Assembly: GCA_964242325.1 (NCBI GenBank)
Contig: CAXTCI010000260.1
Span: 1-6,171, forward strand
Direction: 5' to 3'
DNA length: 6,171 nt
From: DASWOJ01 sp964242325
GTDB taxonomy: Bacteria; Pseudomonadota; Alphaproteobacteria; Acetobacterales; Acetobacteraceae
Positions 1-5,171 of this stretch are shown here, one piece after another. Position numbers and translations under genes: made by a program. Below the pieces are notes generated by a model. It did not search any database. It saw only the letters and a program-made list of their open reading frames with translations, and was not told the DNA's origin. Each line of letters begins with the position of its first letter. Positions within the stretch are counted from its first letter, which is position 1.

Positions 1-81
1 CGATTGGCCCAGGCACGCAAAAACGCTCGCAACCTCACTCCGACAGGCTGCTAGGATTGGGCAGTCCCTGCAAAGAGCGCT

Positions 82-124
82 CCTGCTTCCTTTCCCTCCG
101 GGAAAGGGCGGGGGTGAGGGGGGC
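82..124 (+). repeat. Intergenic hairpin repeat, copy 1
   Basis: An 8-bp perfect stem, CCTTTCCC (89-96) with GGGAAAGG (100-107), encloses a 3-base loop and is followed by a G-rich arm containing GGGGGTGAGGG. Bases 82-102 match the truncated copy at 6151-6171 at 18 of 21 positions. They match the reverse complement of 215-235 at 17 of 21. The pattern (CTCCCTCCGGGAGAGGG followed by GGTGAGGG) resembles short dispersed intergenic repeats common in GC-rich proteobacterial genomes. Family membership is from memory and function is unknown. There is no T-tract, so it is not a classical intrinsic terminator. Confidence 0.6.
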
Positions 125-190
125 TTGGCCGGAGCGGGGAACCAAAAGTGCCGCTGGATAGCGACCCCGCTTTAGACAGATCCGCACCCG

Positions 191-235
191 CCCGCCCCAT
201 CCCCTCGACCCTCTCCCGGACGGAAAGGGAGAAGC
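191..235 (-). repeat. Intergenic hairpin repeat, copy 2 (inverted)
   Basis: Read on the minus strand, 235 to 215 matches the start of the repeat at 6151-6171 at 18 of 21 positions. It continues into GGGAGAGGG and a G-rich arm down to about 191. The stem is TCTCCC (212-217) with GGGAGA (227-232), with a larger, decayed loop. It lies about 36 bases beyond the porin stop codon, in the same sense as the porin transcript, so it would form a hairpin in the porin 3' untranslated region. A role in mRNA end formation or stability is inference. Confidence 0.55.
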
Positions 236-271
236 AGTTGCTTCTCGGCGCCAGCCCGTCTGTATCCGCCC

Positions 272-1711
272 CTAGAACGTCACCCCCGTCCGCACTCCAA
301 GCACCACTGCATCCCGCAGCCGGTGCGCTGGATTAACCGGGTCAGGCACGCCTCCCAGCGGGTTGAAGATGTATTGCGCCGTCGGCTGCACCTGCAGCCA
401 GGGGGCGAGTTGCGCCTGGTAGGTCAGCTCCAGCACCGTCTCGTGCCGGCGGATCGGGTAGAAGCCGCCCCGGAAACTCGCGGTGTCCGAATCCAGCGCG
501 CTCGCGGTGTCGCTGATCCGCGCGACGCCCACTGCCAGGCCGGCGGTGTCGCTGTCGCGCCTAGGGATCAGCCCCTTGTACGTCACCCCGGCGTCCGCAT
601 AGAAATTGACCAGGTTGCGGTCCCCCGGCGCTCCCATTAGACGGACGAAGCCACCGAGACCCTGGTCCTTCGTGCCCGGCTCCCGCCACAGCAACTGGTC
701 GGCGACGCCATACAGGCCATAGTTGTTGCGCCGCCGCTCCCCCGTCGCCTCCGTGCCCAGCCCGGCCAGGCTGACCCCGTTGCCGTTGCGCCGCTGATCC
801 GGGAAGGGCTGCGAGTCGTAGTAGCCGCCCAGCTTATACGTGCCGGGCAGGCCGGTGGGATTGTCGCCGCCGTTGATGCCATACTGCACCTCCGCGATGG
901 CGAACACGCCGTCGCCCAGGCGGAACGCCGTGCCTGAGGGATCGCGCGCCTGCGGCTGCCCAAGCCCCGGCCCGGCGGGGTCGCCGTTGAACACGCCCAC
1001 CAGCAGCGCCAGGTCCTCCCGCGGCGCCCAGCGCACCCGCACCCCGGGCGTCGCCAGCGGGTAAGACGGCCCGCCGCTCGGCAGGTCGGAGCTGGGCAGG
1101 GTGCTCCAGCCAAAGGTATGGTTCAGGAACAGGCCGCCATACTGGGTGATCATGAACTCCTGGTCGGCGGCGAGCTGTCCGACCCTGACGGACAACTTCT
1201 TCTCGAACAGTTGCTGCTCGTACCACAGCTCGAACAGCAGGGTGCCGCGCTGGGCCTCGATGCTGCTGACGGTGTTCAGGTTGTTGTCCAGCGCGTTCGC
1301 GCTGAGTCCGCGGCCGTGGATCTGGTAGCCCGTCGCATTGAAGGTGCCGCCGGGCAGGCCGATCAGCTTCTCCAGGTCCAGGCCGACGCCGAATTGCAGC
1401 AGCCCCTCGAAAATCGCTGTCTGGCGGACGCCGCCGGAGGGATTGCCGAACACCTCGAAGGTCTCGTTCAGCCCGAAGGTGACGCCCCGGTCCGCAAGCG
1501 CCGGGCGCAGGCCGCCCAGCGTGCCGAACAGGTTGGCACGGTCCCATAGTCCGGTGGCGGTCTCCTCGCCGGGCTTCACGCCGGTTTCGCCGCCGGGGAC
1601 GGCCTGGCGGGTTTCTGGGGTGGCGCCGGGCGCGGTGGGCGATGATTGGGCCAGCGCAGGCTGGCCGAGCAAGGCCAGCAGCAAGCCGGCTGGGATCACA
1701 TTCTGACGCAT
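272..1711 (-). CDS. Carbohydrate-selective porin, OprB family
   Basis: This is a 479-residue predicted outer-membrane beta-barrel porin of the OprB family. Such proteins let small solutes, classically sugars, diffuse into the periplasm. Residues 1-22 form a Sec signal peptide with a hydrophobic core GLLLALLG and a likely cut after ALA, before QSS. A low-complexity Pro/Thr/Gly linker (about 23-52) precedes the barrel. The family hallmarks follow: GLWDRANLFG (54-63), FNATGYQIHGRGLS (124-137), WYEQQLFEKKLSVRVGQL (163-180), the GPSYPLATPGVRVRW region (214-228), and a C-terminal block including GFYPIRRHETVLELTYQ (416-432) and YIFNPLGG (447-454). It ends in phenylalanine, as expected of a barrel recognised by the Bam machinery. 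The start is set by the signal peptide and by GGAAGG four bases upstream; the frame stays open further upstream only by chance. It is divergent from the binding-protein gene. Substrate specificity cannot be read from the sequence; many OprB relatives are not proven sugar channels. Confidence 0.92.
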   Translation of the reverse strand: MRQNVIPAGLLLALLGQPALAQSSPTAPGATPETRQAVPGGETGVKPGEETATGLWDRANLFGTLGGLRPALADRGVTFGLNETFEVFGNPSGGVRQTAIFEGLLQFGVGLDLEKLIGLPGGTFNATGYQIHGRGLSANALDNNLNTVSSIEAQRGTLLFELWYEQQLFEKKLSVRVGQLAADQEFMITQYGGLFLNHTFGWSTLPSSDLPSGGPSYPLATPGVRVRWAPREDLALLVGVFNGDPAGPGLGQPQARDPSGTAFRLGDGVFAIAEVQYGINGGDNPTGLPGTYKLGGYYDSQPFPDQRRNGNGVSLAGLGTEATGERRRNNYGLYGVADQLLWREPGTKDQGLGGFVRLMGAPGDRNLVNFYADAGVTYKGLIPRRDSDTAGLAVGVARISDTASALDSDTASFRGGFYPIRRHETVLELTYQAQLAPWLQVQPTAQYIFNPLGGVPDPVNPAHRLRDAVVLGVRTGVTF

Positions 1712-1715
1712 GATG

Positions 1716-1721
1716 CCTTCC
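1716..1721 (-). promoter_or_regulatory. Ribosome binding site of the porin
   Basis: The minus strand reads GGAAGG, then CATC, then the ATG at 1711. This is a good Shine-Dalgarno sequence with a four-base spacer. It decides the start, because the same frame is open for about 300 more codons upstream, through the neighbouring gene. Confidence 0.7.
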
Positions 1722-1735
1722 GCGATGCGGCCGGA

Positions 1736-1856
1736 CCATGCCGGGGATTGCGGCAGGCGGCAACCGGGTGTTGGTTGGCTGCGAGGTCGGCGCCCAGCCG
1801 GCATGGAAACGGAGCCGGCGACCACCGGCATCCCTGGAGGACGCCCGAAATGCCGG
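1736..1856. promoter_or_regulatory. Cluster of ATGCCGG sites, possible operator
   Basis: The divergent porin/binding-protein intergenic region holds a 9-base perfect inverted repeat, CCATGCCGG (1736-1744) and CCGGCATGG (1798-1806), with 53 bases between the arms. A further CCGGCAT lies at 1825-1831. ATGCCGG occurs again at 1850-1856, where it includes the start codon of the binding protein. Four copies of one 7-mer within about 120 bases is more than chance would usually give. Sites placed like this could bind a regulator of both genes, but no regulator gene is in the window. I could not identify clear -35/-10 boxes. Confidence 0.3.
1835..1840 (+). promoter_or_regulatory. Ribosome binding site of the binding protein
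   Basis: TGGAGG lies nine bases before the ATG at 1850. It supports that start over upstream in-frame codons, and the encoded protein then begins directly with a signal peptide. Confidence 0.65.
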
Positions 1857-3070
1857 TCACCCGACGCATCCTGCTTGGCTCCACCCTGGCCGCGGCGGCG
1901 CCCCTGACGGCAGCGCGCGCCCAGCCCGTGACGATCCGCCTGGGCGTGCTGAACGACCAGTCCGGCCCCTATCGCGACAACACCGGCGGCGGCTCGGTCG
2001 CCTGTGCCAAGCTGGCGGTGGAGGAATGGGGGGATCAAGGCTTCAAGGTCGAGGTGATCAGCGCCGACCACCAGAACAAGCCGGACGTCGGCGCGAGCAT
2101 TGCCCGGCAGTGGCTGGACCGGGACGGGGTGGACGTCATCATGGACGTGCCGACCAGCTCGGTGGCGCTCGCGGTCGCCAGCATCGTGCGGGAGCGGAAC
2201 AAGGTTTATCTCAATAGCGGCGGCGGCACGGCGGACCTGACCGGGGTGCAGTGCACGCCCAATACCGTCCATTGGACCTACGACACCTATATGCTGTCCC
2301 GCTCCACTGCGACGCAGCTTGTGAAGCGCGGCGGGGACAAGTGGTTCTTCATCGTTGCAAACTACGTGTTCGGCCAGCAGCTGGAACGGGATGCCGCGGC
2401 CTTCGTGAAGGCGAGCGGCGGCAGCGTCGTCGGCCGGGCGGCCTATCCTTTCCCCGAAACCACGGACTTCTCGTCCTACCTGCTGGAAGCCCAGTCGAGC
2501 GGGGCGAACGTGATCGGCTTCGCCTCCGCCGGCACCGACACGGTGAACGGGGTGAAGCAGGCGCATGAGTTCGGGTTGGGTACCAGCATGAAGCTGGCAG
2601 CGCTGCTGGCGCATCCGACAGACGTGGACGCCATCGGGCCGGAGCTGGCGCAGGGGCTATACCTGACCGGCACCTTCTACTGGGACATGAACGAGGGGAC
2701 GCGAGGCTTCACCAAGCGGGTGATTGACCGGATGCCCGGCAAGCGCCCACCAAATATGATCCAGGCCGGCTGCTACGCCGGCGCGCTGCACTACCTAAAG
2801 GTGGTCAAGGCGCTCGGACCCGCTCGGGCCAAGGCGGACGGCGCCGCGGTGGTGGCGCAGATGAAGGCGATGCCGACGATGGACGACGCGTTCGGCCCCG
2901 GCAGCATACGCGGGGACGGCCGGGCGCTGTTCCCGGCCTACCTGTTCCAGGCTCGTGCGCCCGCGGCGATCAAGGGACAGTGGGACCTGCTGGACCTGGT
3001 GGCGACCACGCCCGCCAACGAGGCGTGGCGGCCGTTGGCGGAGGGAGGATGCGCGCTGGTGAAGACGTAG
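1850..3070 (+). CDS. ABC transporter substrate-binding protein, type-1 (LivK-like)
   Basis: This is a 406-residue periplasmic solute receptor of the branched-chain amino acid type (type-1 periplasmic binding fold, Peripla_BP_6-like). It binds a small ligand between two lobes and would hand it to an ABC permease. Residues 1-25 are a signal peptide. TRRILLG at 4-10 resembles a twin-arginine (Tat) motif, with likely cleavage after ARA, before QPV. The mature protein opens with IRLGVLNDQSGPYRDNTG (29-46), the typical first strand and ligand loop. It continues with ADHQNKPDVGASIARQWLD (72-90), DVPTSSVALAV (99-109), the YLNSGGGTADLTG region (120-132), NTVHWTYDTYML (138-149), YPFPETTDFSSYLLEAQ (199-215), ASAGTDTVNGVKQA (225-238) and FYWDMNE (276-282). 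This wording matches a large subfamily of receptors in Acetobacteraceae and methylobacteria whose ligands are mostly unknown. It appears orphan: no permease or ATPase gene lies alongside, only a divergent porin. The family call is firm; the ligand is not predictable. Confidence 0.93.
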   Translation: MPVTRRILLGSTLAAAAPLTAARAQPVTIRLGVLNDQSGPYRDNTGGGSVACAKLAVEEWGDQGFKVEVISADHQNKPDVGASIARQWLDRDGVDVIMDVPTSSVALAVASIVRERNKVYLNSGGGTADLTGVQCTPNTVHWTYDTYMLSRSTATQLVKRGGDKWFFIVANYVFGQQLERDAAAFVKASGGSVVGRAAYPFPETTDFSSYLLEAQSSGANVIGFASAGTDTVNGVKQAHEFGLGTSMKLAALLAHPTDVDAIGPELAQGLYLTGTFYWDMNEGTRGFTKRVIDRMPGKRPPNMIQAGCYAGALHYLKVVKALGPARAKADGAAVVAQMKAMPTMDDAFGPGSIRGDGRALFPAYLFQARAPAAIKGQWDLLDLVATTPANEAWRPLAEGGCALVKT

Positions 3071-3242
3071 CGTCCGTCACAGATTCCTTGTTGGATGGGA
3101 TGGACATGGGCGCTCCCACGAATGCGTGATCGCCAGGCCATGCACAGTGTAAGAGGGCGTTAAGCAACTTTCGCCATATTCCAGCCCGACCGCCGACTGC
3201 GGCACCTCGCAACGCCAGAATGGCATGCCGCAAAGATCACCC
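3071..3242. other. Intergenic region, no firm element
   Basis: These 172 bases between the binding protein and the small downstream gene are noticeably less GC-rich than the genes, especially around 3145-3182. That would suit a promoter for the small gene. CATATT at 3175-3180 is a possible but poor -10 match, and there is no good -35 partner. No strong terminator hairpin follows the binding-protein stop. Confidence 0.3.
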
Positions 3243-3482
3243 ATGGCCCTCAACACCCGTGTCCGGAACTGGGACAGCCTGTCCGAGGACGCCCAACTCG
3301 CCCTGGCCTGCCAGGCCCTGCACCGCGCCGCCGAGTCCATCGCCGCCCAGGCGGAGTGCCTGGCCGGAGAGATGGAGGATGGCAACTTGGCCGACCGTGG
3401 CGGGGCGGAGGCGTTGCGCATGCTGGTCGCCGTCGTGCGCGCGACCAACCCCGGCACCATGGCTGTGGCGGGGCACGCGTGA
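3243..3482 (+). CDS. Small conserved-looking hypothetical protein
   Basis: I do not recognise this family. The reading frame encodes 79 residues from ATG 3243 to TGA 3480-3482. Codon third positions are strongly G or C throughout, so it looks like a genuine gene. The protein seems mostly alpha-helical and cytoplasmic, with no signal peptide or membrane segment. A basic/aromatic start (NTRVRNWDSL) is followed by an Ala/Gln/Glu-rich helix with two cysteines (ACQALHRAAESIAAQAEC), then a GEMEDGNLADRGGAEALR segment and a second helix MLVAVVRATN. An in-frame ATG at 3225 would add six residues, but those codons include AGA and TCA, unlike the gene body, and neither start has a good Shine-Dalgarno sequence (weak AAAGA at 3232-3236 for 3243). 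The stop overlaps the ATG of the next, broken frame (TGATG), which implies translational coupling. The antisense frame over the same bases is less plausible. Function unknown. Confidence 0.65.
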   Translation: MALNTRVRNWDSLSEDAQLALACQALHRAAESIAAQAECLAGEMEDGNLADRGGAEALRMLVAVVRATNPGTMAVAGHA

Positions 3483-3671
3483 TGCGCGGCGTGCGTCACG
3501 CTGTCCTGGCCTGATTTTGGCCGGGCCGGCATGGGCCGCCACTGGGCCAACGGATGCCGCGCGCGCTGCGGTGCCGGAGCCTGCGACGCTGGCCCTTGTC
3601 GGTGCTGGGCCGGCTGTATTGGGGAGTGGCGCCGCCGGGACATGCTGCTACGCCGCCTCGACCACTCCTGA
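3482..3671 (+). pseudogene. Frameshifted miniature PEP-CTERM-like secreted peptide
   Basis: Starting at the ATG that overlaps the previous stop (TGATG at 3480-3484), the frame reads MRGVRHAVLA and hits TGA at 3512-3514. The neighbouring frame then continues LILAGPAWAATG, completing a normal signal peptide with an AWA cleavage site. It runs through a linker of about ten residues into VPEPATLALVGAGPAVLG (3571-3624), which closely resembles a PEP-CTERM sorting signal: the VPEP motif plus a short hydrophobic stretch. A second shift, within the GGGG run at 3621-3624, leads into EWRRRDMLLRRL, an arginine-rich tail of the expected kind, ending at TGA 3669-3671. One extra C near 3510 and one extra G near 3622 would give an unbroken 63-residue protein. 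PEP-CTERM tails are known to direct processing by exosortases at the inner membrane. The reconstruction is inference. The break could be real decay or two missed bases in the assembly. If intact, almost no mature domain would remain between the two signals. Confidence 0.5.
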
Positions 3672-3704
3672 ACCGGGCAGCGCGGCGCCATGTATCCCGC
3701 ACTT

Positions 3705-3731
3705 AGCGGCCTGTTGCCGGTTGCAGCCGCT
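3705..3731. terminator. Weak hairpin between convergent genes
   Basis: AGCGGC (3705-3710) can pair with GCCGCT (3726-3731) around a 15-base loop. It sits just beyond the cysG stop and after the broken small frame, where a bidirectional transcription end would be expected. There is no T-tract on either side, so termination is only a possibility. Confidence 0.2.
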
Positions 3732-3739
3732 GCGTCCCA

Positions 3740-5071
3740 TCACGCCGCCCGTCGCACCTGGCGCCCGACCGCTGCGCCGACCAGCGCGAGCGTCGGCCCG
3801 CCGGTGGACCAGGCCCGCCCGCCCTCGACCAGCGCATCCAGGGTGCCCAGCAGCTCCCGCTGGTCCACGCGCCCGCCGCGCTCGATCAGCGCCGCGGGAG
3901 TGGCCGGGTCCAGCCCGGCCGCCAGCAGGCCGTCGCGCAGGGCCGGCAGGCTGTCCAGACCCATGTAAACCGCTAGGGTTCCCCCGCGCGCCAGCGCCGC
4001 GAAGTCCAGGTCCAACGCGCCATCCACCAGGTGCCCGGTCGCGAGCGTCAGCGTCCGCACCGCCCCATCCCCGGCAGGGCCATCGCCGCGGTGCGTCAGC
4101 GGGATGCCGGCCCCGGCGGCGCAGGCCAGTGCGGCGGTGACGCCGGGCACGACCTCGAACGCCACCCCCGCCGCGGCCAGCGCCGCCGCCTCCTCTCCGC
4201 CCCTGCCGAACACGAAGGGGTCACCGCCCTTCAAGCGCACGACCTTGCGGCCTTCCTGGCCCAGGCGGACCAGCAGGGCGTTGATCTCCTCCTGAGGCAT
4301 GGAGTGGTTGGACTTGGACTTGCCGACGCCGATGCGGTCGGCGTCGCGCCGGGCCATGTCCAGCACGTCCTCCGTCACCAGGCGGTCGTGCACGATCACG
4401 TCCGCCTCGCCCATCAGGCGCTGGGCGCGCAGGGTCAGCAGGTCGGCAGCGCCCGGCCCGGCGCCCACCAGGTAGACGATCCCCGCCGGGTCCGCCGCCC
4501 CGTCCAGCACGCGTGCCATCTCCCGCTCCGACGCCGCATCATCACCGGCCAGCATCAGGTCGGCGACGCGGCCGCCAAGCGCCCCTTCCAGCACCCGGCG
4601 GCGCAACGCGACCTCGGGGAAGCGCTCGCGGAACCGCTCCTTGTAACGGTCGGCCAGCGCGGCCAGACGGCCATAGGCGGGGGGCACCATCGCCTCGATC
4701 CGGGCGCGCAGCAGCCGGGCCAGCACGGGGGCGGCACCGCCGGAGGACACGGCGATGCTGAGCGGCGCGCGGTCGATGACGCTCGGAGTGATGTAGCTGC
4801 ACAGGGACGGCTTATCCACGATGTTGACCGGGATGCCACGCGCCTGGGCCGCCGCCGATAGCGCCGCCAGTTCGTCATCGGGCGCGTCGGCGCCGATCAC
4901 CAGGGCGCAGTTGTCCAGCAGACCGGCGTCACCGGCACCGAAGCGCGGGGCGGTCGCGACCAGCCCGCCGGCCCGGCGGAGGGCGCCGGCCTTGCGTTCG
5001 GCGGCCTCGCCCTCGCCGATCACCAGCACGCGGCGGCCGGTCAGGGACAGGAAGATGGGGAAGTATTGCAT
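3740..5071 (-). CDS. cysG: Siroheme synthase CysG, trifunctional
   Basis: This cytoplasmic enzyme makes siroheme from uroporphyrinogen III by two SAM-dependent methylations, NAD-dependent oxidation of precorrin-2, and iron insertion. Siroheme serves sulfite and nitrite reductases. The 443 residues fall into two parts. Residues 1-195 are the dehydrogenase/ferrochelatase half, with the nucleotide-binding loop GEGEAAERKA (19-28), VNIVDKPS with Asp86 (equivalent to E. coli Asp104), and AVSSGGAAPVLARLLR, where Ser110 matches the E. coli Ser128 position. Residues 197-441 are the uroporphyrinogen methyltransferase half, with LVGAGPGAADLLTL (201-214), VIVHDRLV carrying Asp229, VGKSKSNHSMPQEEIN carrying Lys251 (equivalents of E. 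coli Asp248 and Lys270), VVRLKGGDPFVFGRGGEE (277-294), VVPGVTAA and GIPLTHR. All expected catalytic residues are present. The first half is about 18 residues shorter than in E. coli, between Lys27 and Asp86. The start is set by the family's YFPIF opening; the Shine-Dalgarno sequence is poor. It is divergent from acuI, with no reductase gene adjacent. Confidence 0.96.
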   Translation of the reverse strand: MQYFPIFLSLTGRRVLVIGEGEAAERKAGALRRAGGLVATAPRFGAGDAGLLDNCALVIGADAPDDELAALSAAAQARGIPVNIVDKPSLCSYITPSVIDRAPLSIAVSSGGAAPVLARLLRARIEAMVPPAYGRLAALADRYKERFRERFPEVALRRRVLEGALGGRVADLMLAGDDAASEREMARVLDGAADPAGIVYLVGAGPGAADLLTLRAQRLMGEADVIVHDRLVTEDVLDMARRDADRIGVGKSKSNHSMPQEEINALLVRLGQEGRKVVRLKGGDPFVFGRGGEEAAALAAAGVAFEVVPGVTAALACAAGAGIPLTHRGDGPAGDGAVRTLTLATGHLVDGALDLDFAALARGGTLAVYMGLDSLPALRDGLLAAGLDPATPAALIERGGRVDQRELLGTLDALVEGGRAWSTGGPTLALVGAAVGRQVRRAA

Positions 5072-5171
5072 CCGCCTAAGGTTGCGGCTCCATGCCGCTG
5101 GGGCAAGCGGGGGCTTGCCGCCGTGTCGCCAGGGCGTGCAGAACCCCGCGCACAACACGGGGGAGGCACCG
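5072..5171. promoter_or_regulatory. Divergent cysG/acuI promoter region with hairpin
   Basis: This 100-base gap must hold the start signals of both genes unless transcription enters from elsewhere. A 7-bp perfect stem, GGCAAGC (5102-5108) with GCTTGCC (5113-5119), encloses a GGGG loop. It lies about 52 bases before acuI and 30 before cysG, so it could sit in either leader or act as an operator. I found no convincing -35/-10 pair. Confidence 0.35.
5159..5166 (+). promoter_or_regulatory. Ribosome binding site of acuI
   Basis: GGGGGAGG is followed by a five-base spacer and the ATG at 5172. This strong site fixes the start, although the frame is open far upstream across cysG. Confidence 0.75.

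Larger units (their letters stand above)
1..271. other. Non-coding left flank with repeats
   Basis: No reading frame here has convincing coding character. The stretch lies beyond the 3' end of the minus-strand porin. Its recognisable content is two inverted copies of a short pyrimidine/purine hairpin repeat (listed separately) and a small 8-base palindrome GAGCGCTC at 75-82. A plus-strand frame entering from the left edge stops at TAG 52-54 after 17 codons. It could be the tail of an upstream gene, but it is too short to judge. Confidence 0.6.

Noticed and set aside
1..54. Possible C-terminus of an upstream gene ending at TAG 52-54
   Set aside because: Seventeen codons at a window edge are too few to recognise or to judge coding bias.
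148..336. Short plus-strand frame over the left repeats
   Set aside because: It covers repeat copy 2 and the antisense end of the porin, and has no Shine-Dalgarno sequence.
834..1763. 309-codon minus-strand frame inside the porin
   Set aside because: Arg/Pro/Ala-rich shadow in another frame of the same strand as the porin.
1646..1849. Upstream extension of the binding-protein frame
   Set aside because: It overlaps the porin 5' end, and the true start at 1850 has a TGGAGG site and begins a signal peptide.
1712..2614. Minus-strand frame extending the porin by about 300 codons
   Set aside because: It runs antisense through the well-supported binding protein. The signal peptide and Shine-Dalgarno sequence place the porin start at 1711.
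3152..3180. Possible sigma-70 promoter with CATATT
   Set aside because: The -10 match is 4 of 6 and nothing like TTGACA lies at the right distance.
3225..3242. Alternative start ATG for the small hypothetical gene
   Set aside because: The six added codons include AGA and TCA, unlike the rest of the gene, and no Shine-Dalgarno sequence precedes them.
3237..3542. 101-codon minus-strand frame over the small gene
   Set aside because: Gly/His/Ala-rich antisense product. The plus-strand frame has better codon bias and a more protein-like composition.
3220..4140. 306-codon plus-strand frame beginning beside the small gene
   Set aside because: Mostly Pro/Arg/Ala-rich shadow that overlaps both the small gene and antisense cysG. 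Only its 3511-3624 part (signal-peptide end and VPEP motif) is meaningful.
4031..4861. 276-codon plus-strand frame over cysG
   Set aside because: An antisense shadow produced by high-GC codon use; it has no domain resemblance and cysG is certain.
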